The translations under genes were made by a program, and so were the position numbers. From assembly GCF_018390645.1 (NCBI RefSeq), contig NZ_JAHBGC010000030.1:1-64000 (forward strand): a stretch of DNA of 64,000 nt. Reading direction: 5' to 3'. The stretch comes from Ancylobacter dichloromethanicus (GTDB lineage: Bacteria; Pseudomonadota; Alphaproteobacteria; Rhizobiales; Xanthobacteraceae). The notes under the pieces are model-generated. The model was not told the origin of the DNA. It did not search any database and saw only the letters and a program-made list of their open reading frames with translations. Shown piece by piece: positions 1 to 8,808 of this stretch; position 1 is the stretch's first letter, and each line of letters opens with the position of its first letter.

Positions 1-61
1 GCGTGACGCACGTCTCCCGTTCGCGGGCATGGCTGTCCATGCGCGTGCTCCTGTGGTACAA

Positions 62-132
62 ATCGGAACGTGACGCCGATTTGCTCACACTATTCCGCTA
101 ACGTCAATCCGAAAAAGGAACCATGTTCCGAT
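62..132 (+). promoter_or_regulatory. Inverted repeats before the HTH gene
   Basis: The octamer ATCGGAAC at 62-69 is matched by its inverse GTTCCGAT at 125-132, which overlaps the start codon. A perfect 5-3-5 palindrome GGAACCATGTTCC sits at 117-129. Such sites just before a small HTH gene suggest autorepression. This is inference; no promoter boxes are clear. Confidence 0.4.
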
Positions 133-361
133 GAATGCCGCGCAGTGTCGTATGGCTCGTGCTGCACTTCAGCTAGGAGTGCGCGAATTGGCCGACCTTG
201 CGAAGGTCGCCGCCAGCACTGTTGCGCGCCTTGAGGCGGGCGAAGAACTGAAGCCCCGGACGGTCGAGGCGATCCAGCGCGCGCTGGAGGAGGCGGGCGT
301 CCAGTTTATCGCGGAGAATGGCGGCGGCGCCGGGGTGCGGCTAAAGAGGAGCAGCGCATGA
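131..361 (+). CDS. Small XRE-type helix-turn-helix regulator
   Basis: A 76-residue protein that is almost entirely one Cro/CI-type HTH. It has the segment RELADLAKVAASTVARLEAG followed by a helix typical of short XRE proteins (VEAIQRALEEAGVQF). It probably binds DNA as a dimer. Its stop codon overlaps the start of the next gene (ATGA, 358-361), so the two are translationally coupled. Palindromes at 62-132 are candidate autoregulatory sites. Single-domain HTH proteins of this size are common in phages, islands and toxin-antitoxin pairs. The target is unknown; the HTH assignment is solid. Confidence 0.8.
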   Translation: MNAAQCRMARAALQLGVRELADLAKVAASTVARLEAGEELKPRTVEAIQRALEEAGVQFIAENGGGAGVRLKRSSA

Positions 362-900
362 AGCATCACGGTTTAGACCAAGCGGAAGCCGCCTTAGATA
401 AAGCCCGCTTCCATGTTGACTCCATTAATGCTGGAGTAAGCGACAAAACTATAAGCCACTGGATCGATTTTCTTATTCATATCAATAGAGTAGGCAATAA
501 AATAGAAGCCAGCGCTGATCGCAGCTGCGACCTTGAGAAAGGATTTGTCGAGAACTTTAGATTTAAAAGGTCGTCTGACGATCTACTAAAGTACCTGAGG
601 TGTGCGAGAAACGAAGAAGATCATGGTATAAATATCGTTTCAGAGTGTGAGGTTCATGATCTCACATTGGTAGGTGACATATTAACGTTTAACGGAGAGG
701 CGCTTGTGCTGTCGGTTGTAGAAATGAAAAATATTCCTGCCGGGCGAGACAGGCCAGAGATTCTTGTGCCCACGTCTCATCTGGGGCGCCCTATTGGCCG
801 GACGCTTCGAGCTTTTACGGCTGCTGCAATCGCCTTTTATGAGTCCGCTCTGAAAGAAGCCCGTAGCATTGGAGGCAGCGAAGCCCGGGCCAAAGGCTAA
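358..900 (+). CDS. Unknown protein with HEPN-like R-x4-H motif
   Basis: A 180-residue soluble protein, coupled by a 4-base overlap to the HTH gene before it. Residues 75-90 (about) read LLKYLRCARNEEDHG, which contains R84-x4-H89, the spacing of the catalytic motif of HEPN ribonucleases, in a helical context. Its codon use is AT-richer than the chromosomal genes here, which fits recent acquisition. An HTH plus HEPN-like pair resembles some toxin-antitoxin or abortive-infection modules. I do not recognise the family firmly, and the HEPN idea rests on one motif. Confidence 0.6.
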   Translation: MKHHGLDQAEAALDKARFHVDSINAGVSDKTISHWIDFLIHINRVGNKIEASADRSCDLEKGFVENFRFKRSSDDLLKYLRCARNEEDHGINIVSECEVHDLTLVGDILTFNGEALVLSVVEMKNIPAGRDRPEILVPTSHLGRPIGRTLRAFTAAAIAFYESALKEARSIGGSEARAKG

Positions 901-1033
901 ACTCCAACGGAGCACTTAGCGATGCCACAAGGAATGACCCGCACTCGGCCCCACGCTTAAGCCCGGCGGGCGTTATCTGCGTTATCGAGAATGGTGAAGG
1001 GCCGGGGGGGCAGTTAAGGAAGGAGCGAACGGC

Positions 1034-1372
1034 ATGAGCAGCTTTGCGGCGCCTATCCACTTCAGCCCGGAAGAAATCGAGCAGAACCGTATAGAGCGGC
1101 TCGCCGCTGAGGCCGAAGACCGCGAATCGACGCCCCAGGAACTGATCGCCGATTTCGCGCCCGGCACCTTTGGCTGCCATGAGGCGCTGCACACGGCATC
1201 CATCGTCATGAGCCTGGTGGACGAGCGCCTGTGCGAGCACCCGGCAATCCTCGCCAATCCCGACTGGTACCTCCTCGCAAGCCAGGCTCACACGGCGCTG
1301 TATAACCTCTATCAGGCGATTGGCGCGCGCCATATCGGCGACGATGAGGGTGATGGGGCCAAGGGTGACTGA
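1034..1372 (+). CDS. Conserved-looking hypothetical protein
   Basis: A 112-residue soluble acidic protein with a strong upstream ribosome site (AAGGAGCG). The central part (GCHEALHTASIVMSLVDERL) looks like a helical bundle. No catalytic motif or membrane segment is visible. Genes with this kind of sequence are common in rhizobial prophages and islands, but I cannot assign a function. Codon use is high-GC like the host, unlike the preceding gene. Confidence 0.55.
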   Translation: MSSFAAPIHFSPEEIEQNRIERLAAEAEDRESTPQELIADFAPGTFGCHEALHTASIVMSLVDERLCEHPAILANPDWYLLASQAHTALYNLYQAIGARHIGDDEGDGAKGD

Positions 1373-1406
1373 CGAAGTCTCATTGAGTTAATGGCTGGGG
1401 GGCCGC

Positions 1407-1616
1407 GTGGCGACGTATCGACAGATTCAGGAGCGGGTGAAATCGACCGCCGGCTTCGTTCCGAAGACGTGCTGGATCGCTCACGTCAAAAGCGACTACG
1501 GCCTGATCAGCAGGGAAGCGTTCAACCGCGCCGACAGCAATGTCAGGCAGCATCCATGCCCGCCTGACAAGCGGGGCACGATCGAGGATGCGCTGCGGCA
1601 TTTCAGGATGATTTAG
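1407..1616 (+). CDS. Small hypothetical protein
   Basis: A 69-residue basic protein starting with GTG at 1407, preceded by a G-rich stretch. Motifs GFVPKTCWIAHVKSDYGL and FNRADSNVRQHPCPPDKR recur in small unknown proteins of Hyphomicrobiales as I remember them. No domain function is known to me. It lies between two other short genes on the same strand, with a 14-base gap to the next one. Confidence 0.6.
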   Translation: MATYRQIQERVKSTAGFVPKTCWIAHVKSDYGLISREAFNRADSNVRQHPCPPDKRGTIEDALRHFRMI

Positions 1617-1630
1617 GGGGAATTGGCCGC

Positions 1631-1939
1631 ATGACGACTTCCCTCTCCATCGCGGGCCTAACCTACACGATGCAGCGAGGCAGCGATGTCGAGCGCAACG
1701 GCATGTTCCTCGAGCTGTTCGAGGGTTCGCCCAACGGCCCGTGCCTGGCCGAGGTCTTCTATTCCGACCAGACGCACACCATGGCCTTCACGGCCTTCCG
1801 CGAAGACCTGCCGCTCGAAGCCGTCGAGTGGTTCATCGACAAGCCAAGGTGCGCTTGCCTCCGGTGGAGGGGCGGTGAGAGGCGTTTGCAGGTCGAGCCG
1901 AAGGCTTGCGCTTGCAGGCGGCGGGAGCCCGGCGCATGA
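1631..1939 (+). CDS. Hypothetical protein, probable C-terminal frameshift
   Basis: 102 residues as read. The first 70 or so (SIAGLTYTMQRGSDVERNG ... AVEWFIDK) look like a compact natural protein. The rest is Arg- and Cys-rich and unlike a fold. One extra base near 1843 would instead give FIDKAKVRLPPVEGR and a stop at 1876-1878, a much more natural ending. I therefore suspect a single-base loss. Function unknown. Confidence 0.5.
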   Translation: MTTSLSIAGLTYTMQRGSDVERNGMFLELFEGSPNGPCLAEVFYSDQTHTMAFTAFREDLPLEAVEWFIDKPRCACLRWRGGERRLQVEPKACACRRREPGA

Positions 1940-2134
1940 AGCGTTGTGCCGGCTAGCGCCAGAAACAGACTTTGTTAAGTGCGTGTCTGAACGTCCGATA
2001 TGGGGTCGGGAGCGAACTGGCCGGTTTTGGCTGCCGCTGTGCAGATGGCCGCAGTTCTGCAGCCGACTCCATCTCTGTCGTTCGGATTCGGCTACGGAGC
2101 ACCTGAAGCGTGACGTTCATTAATTGCCAGTTTT

Positions 2135-5100
2135 TCAACGCCTCTTGAGATTTACGCGTATCTTATCAGCCAAGAGCCAACCACCTCCCTCGCCCCACGA
2201 AGAGATGACTCCGCGAGCCTCAAGCCATTGTGCCAATGCACGATTTTCATCTGACTTTGGCAATCTTGGAGTGTGATATCCTGTCGTGATCTCAGAAAAA
2301 GGATCTGGAAGGGCCACAAGCACTTCCCGCGCTTCGTCGACCGTCATAGTCGAGTGAAACTTGTTGAACAGGGAAATTTGCGTCTCAACGGGCCGTGAAT
2401 TTAGGATCAGTGACCGTGCTTTAGCCGCATCAATGCCGGATATACGAGCGTTGGTGCGGTCAAGAATCGGGCCTATGAGTGCCGCTCGTTTGGGCATTTC
2501 CGTTAGCGTACTCAAATCGATCAGGTCGATTATCGCGCGTTTATCGTCATCTGTTATGTCGGCTTGAAGGAGCCCTTCACGGAAGTCGTCGTCGAGACCG
2601 AAAATTCCGGGATCGGTGAGATAATCTTCGATGTTCTCTGCCACGAAAAGGACGGGCAAGTCCGTGTTGACGTTTAGGCTTTCAACGGTTTCCCTTGAAA
2701 AGGCGATCTTTCGCTCCTCTATGAGAATATTAAGCTTTGACGAATCGAGGCTTTTTGGAAAGTTCTTGAACGTATTTGGCACCGCTCGGACATATTCCCG
2801 ATAACTCTCATCGCTGAGTGCATTTGCGGTTACAAGGAATTCGCGCAGCCTTAGTGTCTCTCGAACGTTATGCAACCCGTGCTCCAGAATTACGGCGCGC
2901 ACATTCTTTCGATCAAGATAGGCCACAAGGATTTCCGCTGCGAAGCCACTGCCTTCCATGAACGCGATACAATTGTCCCATGTCGGTGCAATACGTTGCT
3001 GCTCAAATACCGTGGCATGCAACTTCTCCGGAATCCCCTCCAGCGCTGGCAGGAGAGCCGTCTGTCGACCAAGAAATTCACGAAGATTGTCTTCGTCAAT
3101 TCCCTCGCGGCCCAGGAGATCGGCTATGGCTGCCGCATCTTCTTTAGAATTGTCGTGAAGCTCAAGGAGCACGTCGCTAAGATAGATATCAAGATCGCGT
3201 TCGACTCTGGTGATCAAGGTCCGATCTGTGAGCGACCGCAGCGTCGTGTAATTCCGCTCGCGAAACGCCACGAGATTGGTCTCGCCCATAACCTCGCGAT
3301 AGATGTGTTCCACATTGGCAATCGAGAGTTCAAAGCGGCCCCGTTTTACCATGAAGCGCACGATGCCGGTGAACTTCCCTATTGCCGGAAGGTCTCGAAC
3401 CTCGAAGCCAATGCGCGCGAGGCGTTCGGGTACCAAGTCAGGTGCAAGTGCCAGAATTTCAGGGAGTTTCGCCGCGACGAAATCAGGGAGCTCGTCGCCA
3501 TCGCGTGCTAGAGTTTCTAGCGCGCTTTCCGGCAGGTTGGTTACCAGCTGTGTGATATGGGAAAGATTGCGCTTGCTGGCGATTGCCGTTGGAATGAACT
3601 GCGGCCATTCGTCAGTCAGGCGGGAAAGCAACTTGGGGACAGCGCGTCCCGTGGCGTAGTAGGCCTCTAAGAAATCTACGCAACCGTCGAACTGGGACGC
3701 GATGAACTCGAAGAGCTTACGTGTCTGGTCGCTGTAGCGAGTCGCCTCATTTAGAAGGCAGTCAACCAATTTGACGTTAAGAACATAGCTTTGCCCGAAG
3801 TCCGCTTCGCGCATCGCGGCGATGACCTCATTCGGGTTGTCAATCTGAAAGTTGGGGTCGGGAGTAAAGAACGCCCGTATCTGGATCAGAAACTTGTTGT
3901 CATTGGGCGACAGCCGACCAGAATGGAACAGTGACGTATATTGATAATACGTATCGTCGAGATGGCCTTCTAGAATCAAGAAGCGAGCCAGCTCGCCCTT
4001 CTCGCCGAAACCGTCGAAGAGATCAGTCACACGGTCGGTGCTTGAACGCACGAGTTCATTGAACTGGGCTGTTCGAAGTGTCGCGATCGTCGCTCTAAGC
4101 TCGCGAATCCGTCGTAAACTCCCGCTCTTGTTGGCCTCAGATTTGTTTTCAATTTCCGCCCTGCGCTGAATGTAGGTTTTCTGGCTATCCACCTCGTTTT
4201 GCAAGGCAGAGATATCGATCCTCCGTGGGCTACTATAGACATCGCGACAGAAAATATGTGGGACTGCGATTAAATGTTCAAACGCGTCGTGCCCAACAAT
4301 AGAGTGAAGTGGGATCCAAGATTGCCCGTCACGGCTGACGCTATTGACGTTGGCAGGAAGCATCTGGACGAGCGTCATTGCGTAGATTTGGCTCAATTCT
4401 TTCAGGTCAGAAGGTGTCTGTCTTTCGGCAACGTCGATCTTTCGCTCGATTTCTGCTATCTCTTCCTTACAGATCGCCTCCTTGTGCGCGACGAGTTGAT
4501 CGCGACGGCCCAGAATGTCAGCGAGATTTCCTTCGCCCCGGTGCAGTTGCTCAAAATCTTTGGGGTAGAAATTCTTATATATCAGGATCGCAAGAAGCTT
4601 GTTGGCGTTAAGATTATTTTCACCATCTGTCTCCAGATTGGCGACGTAAATGGCGTATTCATTGAATATATTCTGAATAAGTCTCAGGTCGTTAAGGTAT
4701 CGAGAGACCTCCCGAAGAAATTGAGGATCAAGACGACCGTCGATTTCGAGTCTCTTTCCTTGCTCCAGCACCATATCAATCGAGTTCGAAGTGTTTATGA
4801 TGGGAATAACAGGAATAACGAATTCGAAGAATTTCGTGCGATCCGTATTAATAAATACGTCATCGCGAAGAGCATAAAGAAATTTAATAGTTCTTTTAAC
4901 CCCCGCGTTCGCATTCACTAAGCTGTTGATTTCGCGCAATGTCACGAATATTTCTGCATCTTGGAATCTGTCCAAATCTTCAATTATTACGAGATCATAT
5001 TCTGTTGATTGAAAAAAGTAGATAATTTCGTCTAGATGACGATTAAGTATCGAATCTAAATTGTCCGATGCCGGTCTTATCTCTATGTCTTTTAGAGATA

Positions 5101-5773
5101 TGCTTTTGAGGGACAGGCCAAAGCTAGCAACATAAAAGTGATGCAGCACAACCCACAAAAAAATCAAAGCAAACCCAAATATTGTGAAATTAGTCCAGTT
5201 TTTTAATTCGAGTGACTCGAAAAAAGTTCCGCTTATTATTTCATTTCTATTGGTGAATATGTAAATTATCGAAAGTAAACCTAAAGTTATATACATAGAT
5301 TTGAATACAGATAGCACGCTAGGCGATTGAATTCGCTTAAAGCGAGATAGTGGAAGATTGTTCGCATCTGCACCATACAGCATTTGCTGCAATATGCTTC
5401 TCTCAATCTCCTGGCGGCTCACTTTTGGACTTGGGGCATTAACGTCTTTGTCTGGTGTGTCGGCCTCTTTCACGAACGCCGCGAGGGATATGTGAAGTGT
5501 AGATCTTCGGTATTTTTTCAGAAAAGATTGGATGATGCTGCTCTTTCCCGAACCATAAGGTCCCGTCAGTGCTATATTACGCACCTTCGGATCCTCCGTC
5601 GCGAAGAGCAGTGCTTCAGAATATACACCATTTTTGTCAGCTTGATCGGTCGGTGCTAGATTGACAAATTTTGCTTTTTTGTCGGCGGGTCGACCAATAC
5701 CTTCCAAGAAGGCCCCGAAACGAGTGAGCCAGCCACCCAGCCGATTTGTAAATGTTGGAATTCGTGCGCTCAT
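2135..5773 (-). CDS. YobI-family P-loop ATPase, membrane-linked
   Basis: A 1212-residue protein. The Walker A motif GPYGSGKS is at residues 71-78 and Walker B (YDLVIIEDLDRF) at about 259-270. Two membrane segments lie between them, at about 156-175 and 195-218, as in YobI/KAP-type NTPases. The long remainder is helical and of unknown function. The start at 5773 is preferred because an upstream in-frame ATG (5926) would add a poorly conserved-looking 51 residues. The gene is far more AT-rich than its neighbours, so it was acquired from another source. It sits just past the terminase gene, a typical cargo position in phage islands. A defence role is plausible but not shown. Confidence 0.75.
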   Translation of the reverse strand: MSARIPTFTNRLGGWLTRFGAFLEGIGRPADKKAKFVNLAPTDQADKNGVYSEALLFATEDPKVRNIALTGPYGSGKSSIIQSFLKKYRRSTLHISLAAFVKEADTPDKDVNAPSPKVSRQEIERSILQQMLYGADANNLPLSRFKRIQSPSVLSVFKSMYITLGLLSIIYIFTNRNEIISGTFFESLELKNWTNFTIFGFALIFLWVVLHHFYVASFGLSLKSISLKDIEIRPASDNLDSILNRHLDEIIYFFQSTEYDLVIIEDLDRFQDAEIFVTLREINSLVNANAGVKRTIKFLYALRDDVFINTDRTKFFEFVIPVIPIINTSNSIDMVLEQGKRLEIDGRLDPQFLREVSRYLNDLRLIQNIFNEYAIYVANLETDGENNLNANKLLAILIYKNFYPKDFEQLHRGEGNLADILGRRDQLVAHKEAICKEEIAEIERKIDVAERQTPSDLKELSQIYAMTLVQMLPANVNSVSRDGQSWIPLHSIVGHDAFEHLIAVPHIFCRDVYSSPRRIDISALQNEVDSQKTYIQRRAEIENKSEANKSGSLRRIRELRATIATLRTAQFNELVRSSTDRVTDLFDGFGEKGELARFLILEGHLDDTYYQYTSLFHSGRLSPNDNKFLIQIRAFFTPDPNFQIDNPNEVIAAMREADFGQSYVLNVKLVDCLLNEATRYSDQTRKLFEFIASQFDGCVDFLEAYYATGRAVPKLLSRLTDEWPQFIPTAIASKRNLSHITQLVTNLPESALETLARDGDELPDFVAAKLPEILALAPDLVPERLARIGFEVRDLPAIGKFTGIVRFMVKRGRFELSIANVEHIYREVMGETNLVAFRERNYTTLRSLTDRTLITRVERDLDIYLSDVLLELHDNSKEDAAAIADLLGREGIDEDNLREFLGRQTALLPALEGIPEKLHATVFEQQRIAPTWDNCIAFMEGSGFAAEILVAYLDRKNVRAVILEHGLHNVRETLRLREFLVTANALSDESYREYVRAVPNTFKNFPKSLDSSKLNILIEERKIAFSRETVESLNVNTDLPVLFVAENIEDYLTDPGIFGLDDDFREGLLQADITDDDKRAIIDLIDLSTLTEMPKRAALIGPILDRTNARISGIDAAKARSLILNSRPVETQISLFNKFHSTMTVDEAREVLVALPDPFSEITTGYHTPRLPKSDENRALAQWLEARGVISSWGEGGGWLLADKIRVNLKRR

Positions 5774-6039
5774 AAATAACCTAATGATCACTGATCCCAC
5801 TGAAAAGTCACTGAGGATCCGGAAACACTTACTTGTAATCTCCAAGAACTCCGCATTTCGGAATCGATCAGTAGAGTCCCACCGCCCGCAATCATAGCGG
5901 GAAGTAGCCATAGGCAATAGGCTCAATGATTGGCAACTATCGAGCGCTCACGGTACCAGCCTCAACGACCGAGATGAGGGCGCGAGCCGGCGGTTCGCAA
6001 CGGCGTGCCGTGAGGGCCGCTCGGGGCCATTCTCCTTCC

Positions 6040-7932
6040 TCACCCCACCCAGCTTGACCGCACCACGGCAGGCGCCTTGCGCACCACCTCGCCGGCAGCC
6101 TCCGCCCCGGTAGCGCCAGCCCGAACCTCCGCCGCCTCCAACTTGCCCACCATCTCCGCCAGGCTCATGCCGGCGGCATAGAGCCCGTGCAGGGCGGCCG
6201 TGGCGTAGACGCGGCAGTCGAGGGGCTCGTTCCGCACGCCGGGGTCCGGCACCCATTCGATGCGGGCGACGCCGCGCGTGTAGCGGCGCACCGGGCGCTC
6301 GGCGACGAGGCCGGTGAACCAGAGATAGTCGCGCTCGGCCGGCCAGTGGCAGGCGCCGGGGCCGCCATCGTCAATGCGAAGGCGCGAGAGCAGCCCGTGC
6401 TTGAGCGTGTCGACGCCGACAATGTGGACGGGGGCGAGGCTGGCGCTGCGCAGCTTGGGCGGGCGCTTCGGCCAGGGCGGCACGCCCGGCCCGCCTCGGC
6501 CCTTGATCGCCCAGACGCGGCGGTTGAGCCGCTCGGCCGAGAACCGCATCACCTGGTCGGTGCGGTGCCCGCCGGAATCGATGGCAACGGCGAGAATGGG
6601 AAGATCGGGGATCGCCTTCGGGTGGCGGAAGCGGCGGGCGAGCAGGCGGTCCAGCGCCACCCACACCTCGGGGCGCGAGGTGTCACCATGGACAATGTCA
6701 TAGTCGAGCGACCAGCTGGCTTCGCCCCGGCCCCAGCCGACGAACTCCACTTCAATGCGGTCATCCTGGGTATCGACGCCGGCGGTGATGACGGCGACGC
6801 CCTCGGGCAGCAGCTCGGTCCATGCCGGGTCGCAGGGGATGCCACGGCCCTGCAGCGTGTCCGGCGCCAGCGGCGCCATGTCCCGGTCTTCATAGGCCTC
6901 GCCGAGCTTGAGGTTGGTCCATGTCTTCAGCCGCGCCGGGTCGCGCTTCGAGGTGAGGAAGTCGGCGGCGATCTCGCCCCAGCTCTCAAAGGGTGAGTAC
7001 AGCGCCGAGAGGTGGAAGCCGGCGGTGAGGCCGTCGCCCTGGGCGGTCGGCCGCCACTCGCCCTTGGCGAGCATCGCCGGCTTGTCCGCCTCCTCGATCA
7101 CCCCGCCGCAGGCCTCGCAGGCATAGAACGCCTTGCGCGGTTCCCCCTCCGGCCAGGTCACGCCGCGCCAGGTGAGCGCCTGGTGCGTGCCGCAATGCGG
7201 GCAGGGCACGAAGTAGCGGCGCTGGTCGCTCTCGGCATAGGCCTTCTCGATGCGCGACACCCCGGCCTCGGTCGGGGTGGAGATGAGGAAGATCTTGCGC
7301 CGGCCCCGGAAGGTCACGGTGCGCTGCACCGCCAGCGCCACCGGGTCGCCCTCGCCATCGGCATCCGCGGGGAAGGCGTCCACCTCGTCGAGCACGAGAT
7401 AGCGCGCCGGGGTGGAGCGCAGGCCGGTGGCGGAGTTGGCGCCGGTCATGATGAGGGCGCCGCCGGGGAACTCCTTCAGCCCGACCGTATTGCCGGGATC
7501 CTTGGAGCGGGCCGGGGCGATGCGCGAGCGCAGGGCGGGCGTGCCCTCGATCAGCGGCTCGATGCGGGTGCGCGAGTTACGGCGCACCATGTCGATGGAA
7601 GGCCAGACGGCGAGGATCAGCCCGGGCGCATGCGCCACCCAATAGCCGATGGCGTTGAGCCCGGCCTCGGTGCCGCCGGTCTGCGCGCCCTTCATCAGCA
7701 CCACCCGCTCGACGGGCGAGGCGGTGGAGAGGCAATCCATGATCTCGGCGAGATAGGGCACGCGGGCGGTGCGCCACGGGCCGGGCTCGGCATTGGTGCC
7801 CGGCAGGGTGCGGTTGGCGTCCGCCCATTCGGTCACGGTGAGCTGCAGTTCCGGCCGCAGCCCCCGCCGCCAGGCCGCGTCGACCAGCTCGGCGGTGAGG
7901 TCGGCAAGGTCGCTCTGCGTCCGGTCAGTCAT
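6040..7932 (-). CDS. Phage terminase large subunit, GpA family
   Basis: 630 residues, close to the usual length of lambda GpA-type packaging motors. The ATPase part has a Walker A-like GAQTGGTE (about 82-89) and Walker B YLVLDEVDAFP (178-188). A zinc-ribbon-like segment with CPHC and CEAC follows, then the nuclease part with GVDTQDDRIEVEFVGWG and AIDSGGHRT. It would cut and pump phage DNA into proheads. It overlaps the small subunit gene by 8 bases. No portal or capsid gene follows downstream, so the packaging module is cut short or belongs to a satellite that borrows capsids. Confidence 0.92.
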   Translation of the reverse strand: MTDRTQSDLADLTAELVDAAWRRGLRPELQLTVTEWADANRTLPGTNAEPGPWRTARVPYLAEIMDCLSTASPVERVVLMKGAQTGGTEAGLNAIGYWVAHAPGLILAVWPSIDMVRRNSRTRIEPLIEGTPALRSRIAPARSKDPGNTVGLKEFPGGALIMTGANSATGLRSTPARYLVLDEVDAFPADADGEGDPVALAVQRTVTFRGRRKIFLISTPTEAGVSRIEKAYAESDQRRYFVPCPHCGTHQALTWRGVTWPEGEPRKAFYACEACGGVIEEADKPAMLAKGEWRPTAQGDGLTAGFHLSALYSPFESWGEIAADFLTSKRDPARLKTWTNLKLGEAYEDRDMAPLAPDTLQGRGIPCDPAWTELLPEGVAVITAGVDTQDDRIEVEFVGWGRGEASWSLDYDIVHGDTSRPEVWVALDRLLARRFRHPKAIPDLPILAVAIDSGGHRTDQVMRFSAERLNRRVWAIKGRGGPGVPPWPKRPPKLRSASLAPVHIVGVDTLKHGLLSRLRIDDGGPGACHWPAERDYLWFTGLVAERPVRRYTRGVARIEWVPDPGVRNEPLDCRVYATAALHGLYAAGMSLAEMVGKLEAAEVRAGATGAEAAGEVVRKAPAVVRSSWVG

Positions 7933-8479
7933 CGGGGAACTCCTCCAGCGGCAGTTCGGCCAGGGTGACGAGCTGGGCGCGCACCAGCCGGTCGAGCACC
8001 GCCACCACGGCGGCGAGGTCCGCCCCGGTGGTGGAGGCGATCTCCGGCGCCGCCCGGTTCACCCAGCCCAGCCACGCGTCACGCTCGAAGCGGGCGCGGC
8101 TCTCAATGGTGCGCAGCGTCGCCGCCCGGTCGATCAGCGCCCGCCCCATGCGCTCGGCCTTCAGCCGGGCGATCTCCGCCTCCGCCGCGTCGCGAACGGC
8201 ACGGGAGGAGGCCGGGAACGGCGAGGCGGAAGCCAAGGGGAGAGCGGGGCCATCGAGCGAGGCGCGGCGCCGGTTCGGGTCGACATTCTCCGCCACCCAC
8301 GCCTTGCCGCGCGCCACATGGATGCGCCCGTTCGGCTCGACGGGAAGCCCGCTCGCGATCAGCTGCGACACGCGCCCGGCCGAGACGCCGATCGCCTCGG
8401 CGAAGCCCTTCTTGGACAGGGTTTCCGCCGGCTTGGCCGAGACGTCGGCGAAGAGGGAGGAGCTATGCAAATCCTGCAT
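7925..8479 (-). CDS. Phage terminase small subunit, DNA-binding
   Basis: 184 residues. The N-terminal winged-HTH-like segment (LSKKGFAEAIGVSAGRVSQL) resembles Nu1-type small terminase subunits, which recognise the packaging site. A helical part follows (RAVRDAAEAEIARLKAERM) and an acidic tail that would contact the large subunit. I chose the ATG at 8479 because AAGGG lies six bases before it; a TTG at 8485 would add two residues. The stop overlaps the large-subunit gene. Family placement rests on the HTH and on the position directly before the GpA gene. Confidence 0.8.
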   Translation of the reverse strand: MQDLHSSSLFADVSAKPAETLSKKGFAEAIGVSAGRVSQLIASGLPVEPNGRIHVARGKAWVAENVDPNRRRASLDGPALPLASASPFPASSRAVRDAAEAEIARLKAERMGRALIDRAATLRTIESRARFERDAWLGWVNRAAPEIASTTGADLAAVVAVLDRLVRAQLVTLAELPLEEFPDD

Positions 8480-8481
8480 TC

Positions 8482-8808
8482 TCAACCCTTTCTCAAGCCG
8501 GAGACTTTAGGGCTCAAACCCGCCCCGTCTAGCGAACTCAAGCGCTCTCGCCGCCCGCATACGGGGACCGGGGGGAGGACCCGCGACAGCCGTCGCAGCT
8601 CCGCCTCGATCTCCGACTTGGCCTCGTGGAACGCCTCGGGGTCACGGTGGCTCGGCACCAACCGCCGCACCCGATCCGCCAACTCGACCAGCACGGCCGG
8701 CATGGGTGTGGCGGGACACGGGACATCCCCTTTAGGGGGATGTCCCGTGTCCCGTTCCCACCGGGACTTCCGGGACTGTCCCGCCGGGACATTCATGTCC
8801 CGCTTCAT
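8482..8808 (-). CDS. Small phage protein of unknown function
   Basis: 108 residues. The start at 8808 overlaps the primase stop codon as ATGA, so the genes are coupled, and the stop lies two bases before the terminase small-subunit start. The part LADRVRRLVPSHRDPEAFHE plus the helix after it looks conserved and resembles small proteins found beside phage terminases. The N-terminal third is encoded by a perfect hairpin (8712-8754), so translation could also begin at an ATG at 8703. Function unknown. Confidence 0.55.
   Translation of the reverse strand: MKRDMNVPAGQSRKSRWERDTGHPPKGDVPCPATPMPAVLVELADRVRRLVPSHRDPEAFHEAKSEIEAELRRLSRVLPPVPVCGRRERLSSLDGAGLSPKVSGLRKG
8712..8754. repeat. Perfect 19-bp hairpin in a GGGAC-rich stretch
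   Basis: The arms 8712-8730 and 8736-8754 are exact inverse copies (CGGGACACGGGACATCCCC and its complement) around a 5-base loop. About nine GGGAC or GTCCC pentamers occur between 8712 and 8802. It lies inside the small gene between primase and terminase. It could be a replication or packaging recognition site, or a transcript-level switch. There is no T-run, so a simple terminator is unlikely. Confidence 0.75.
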
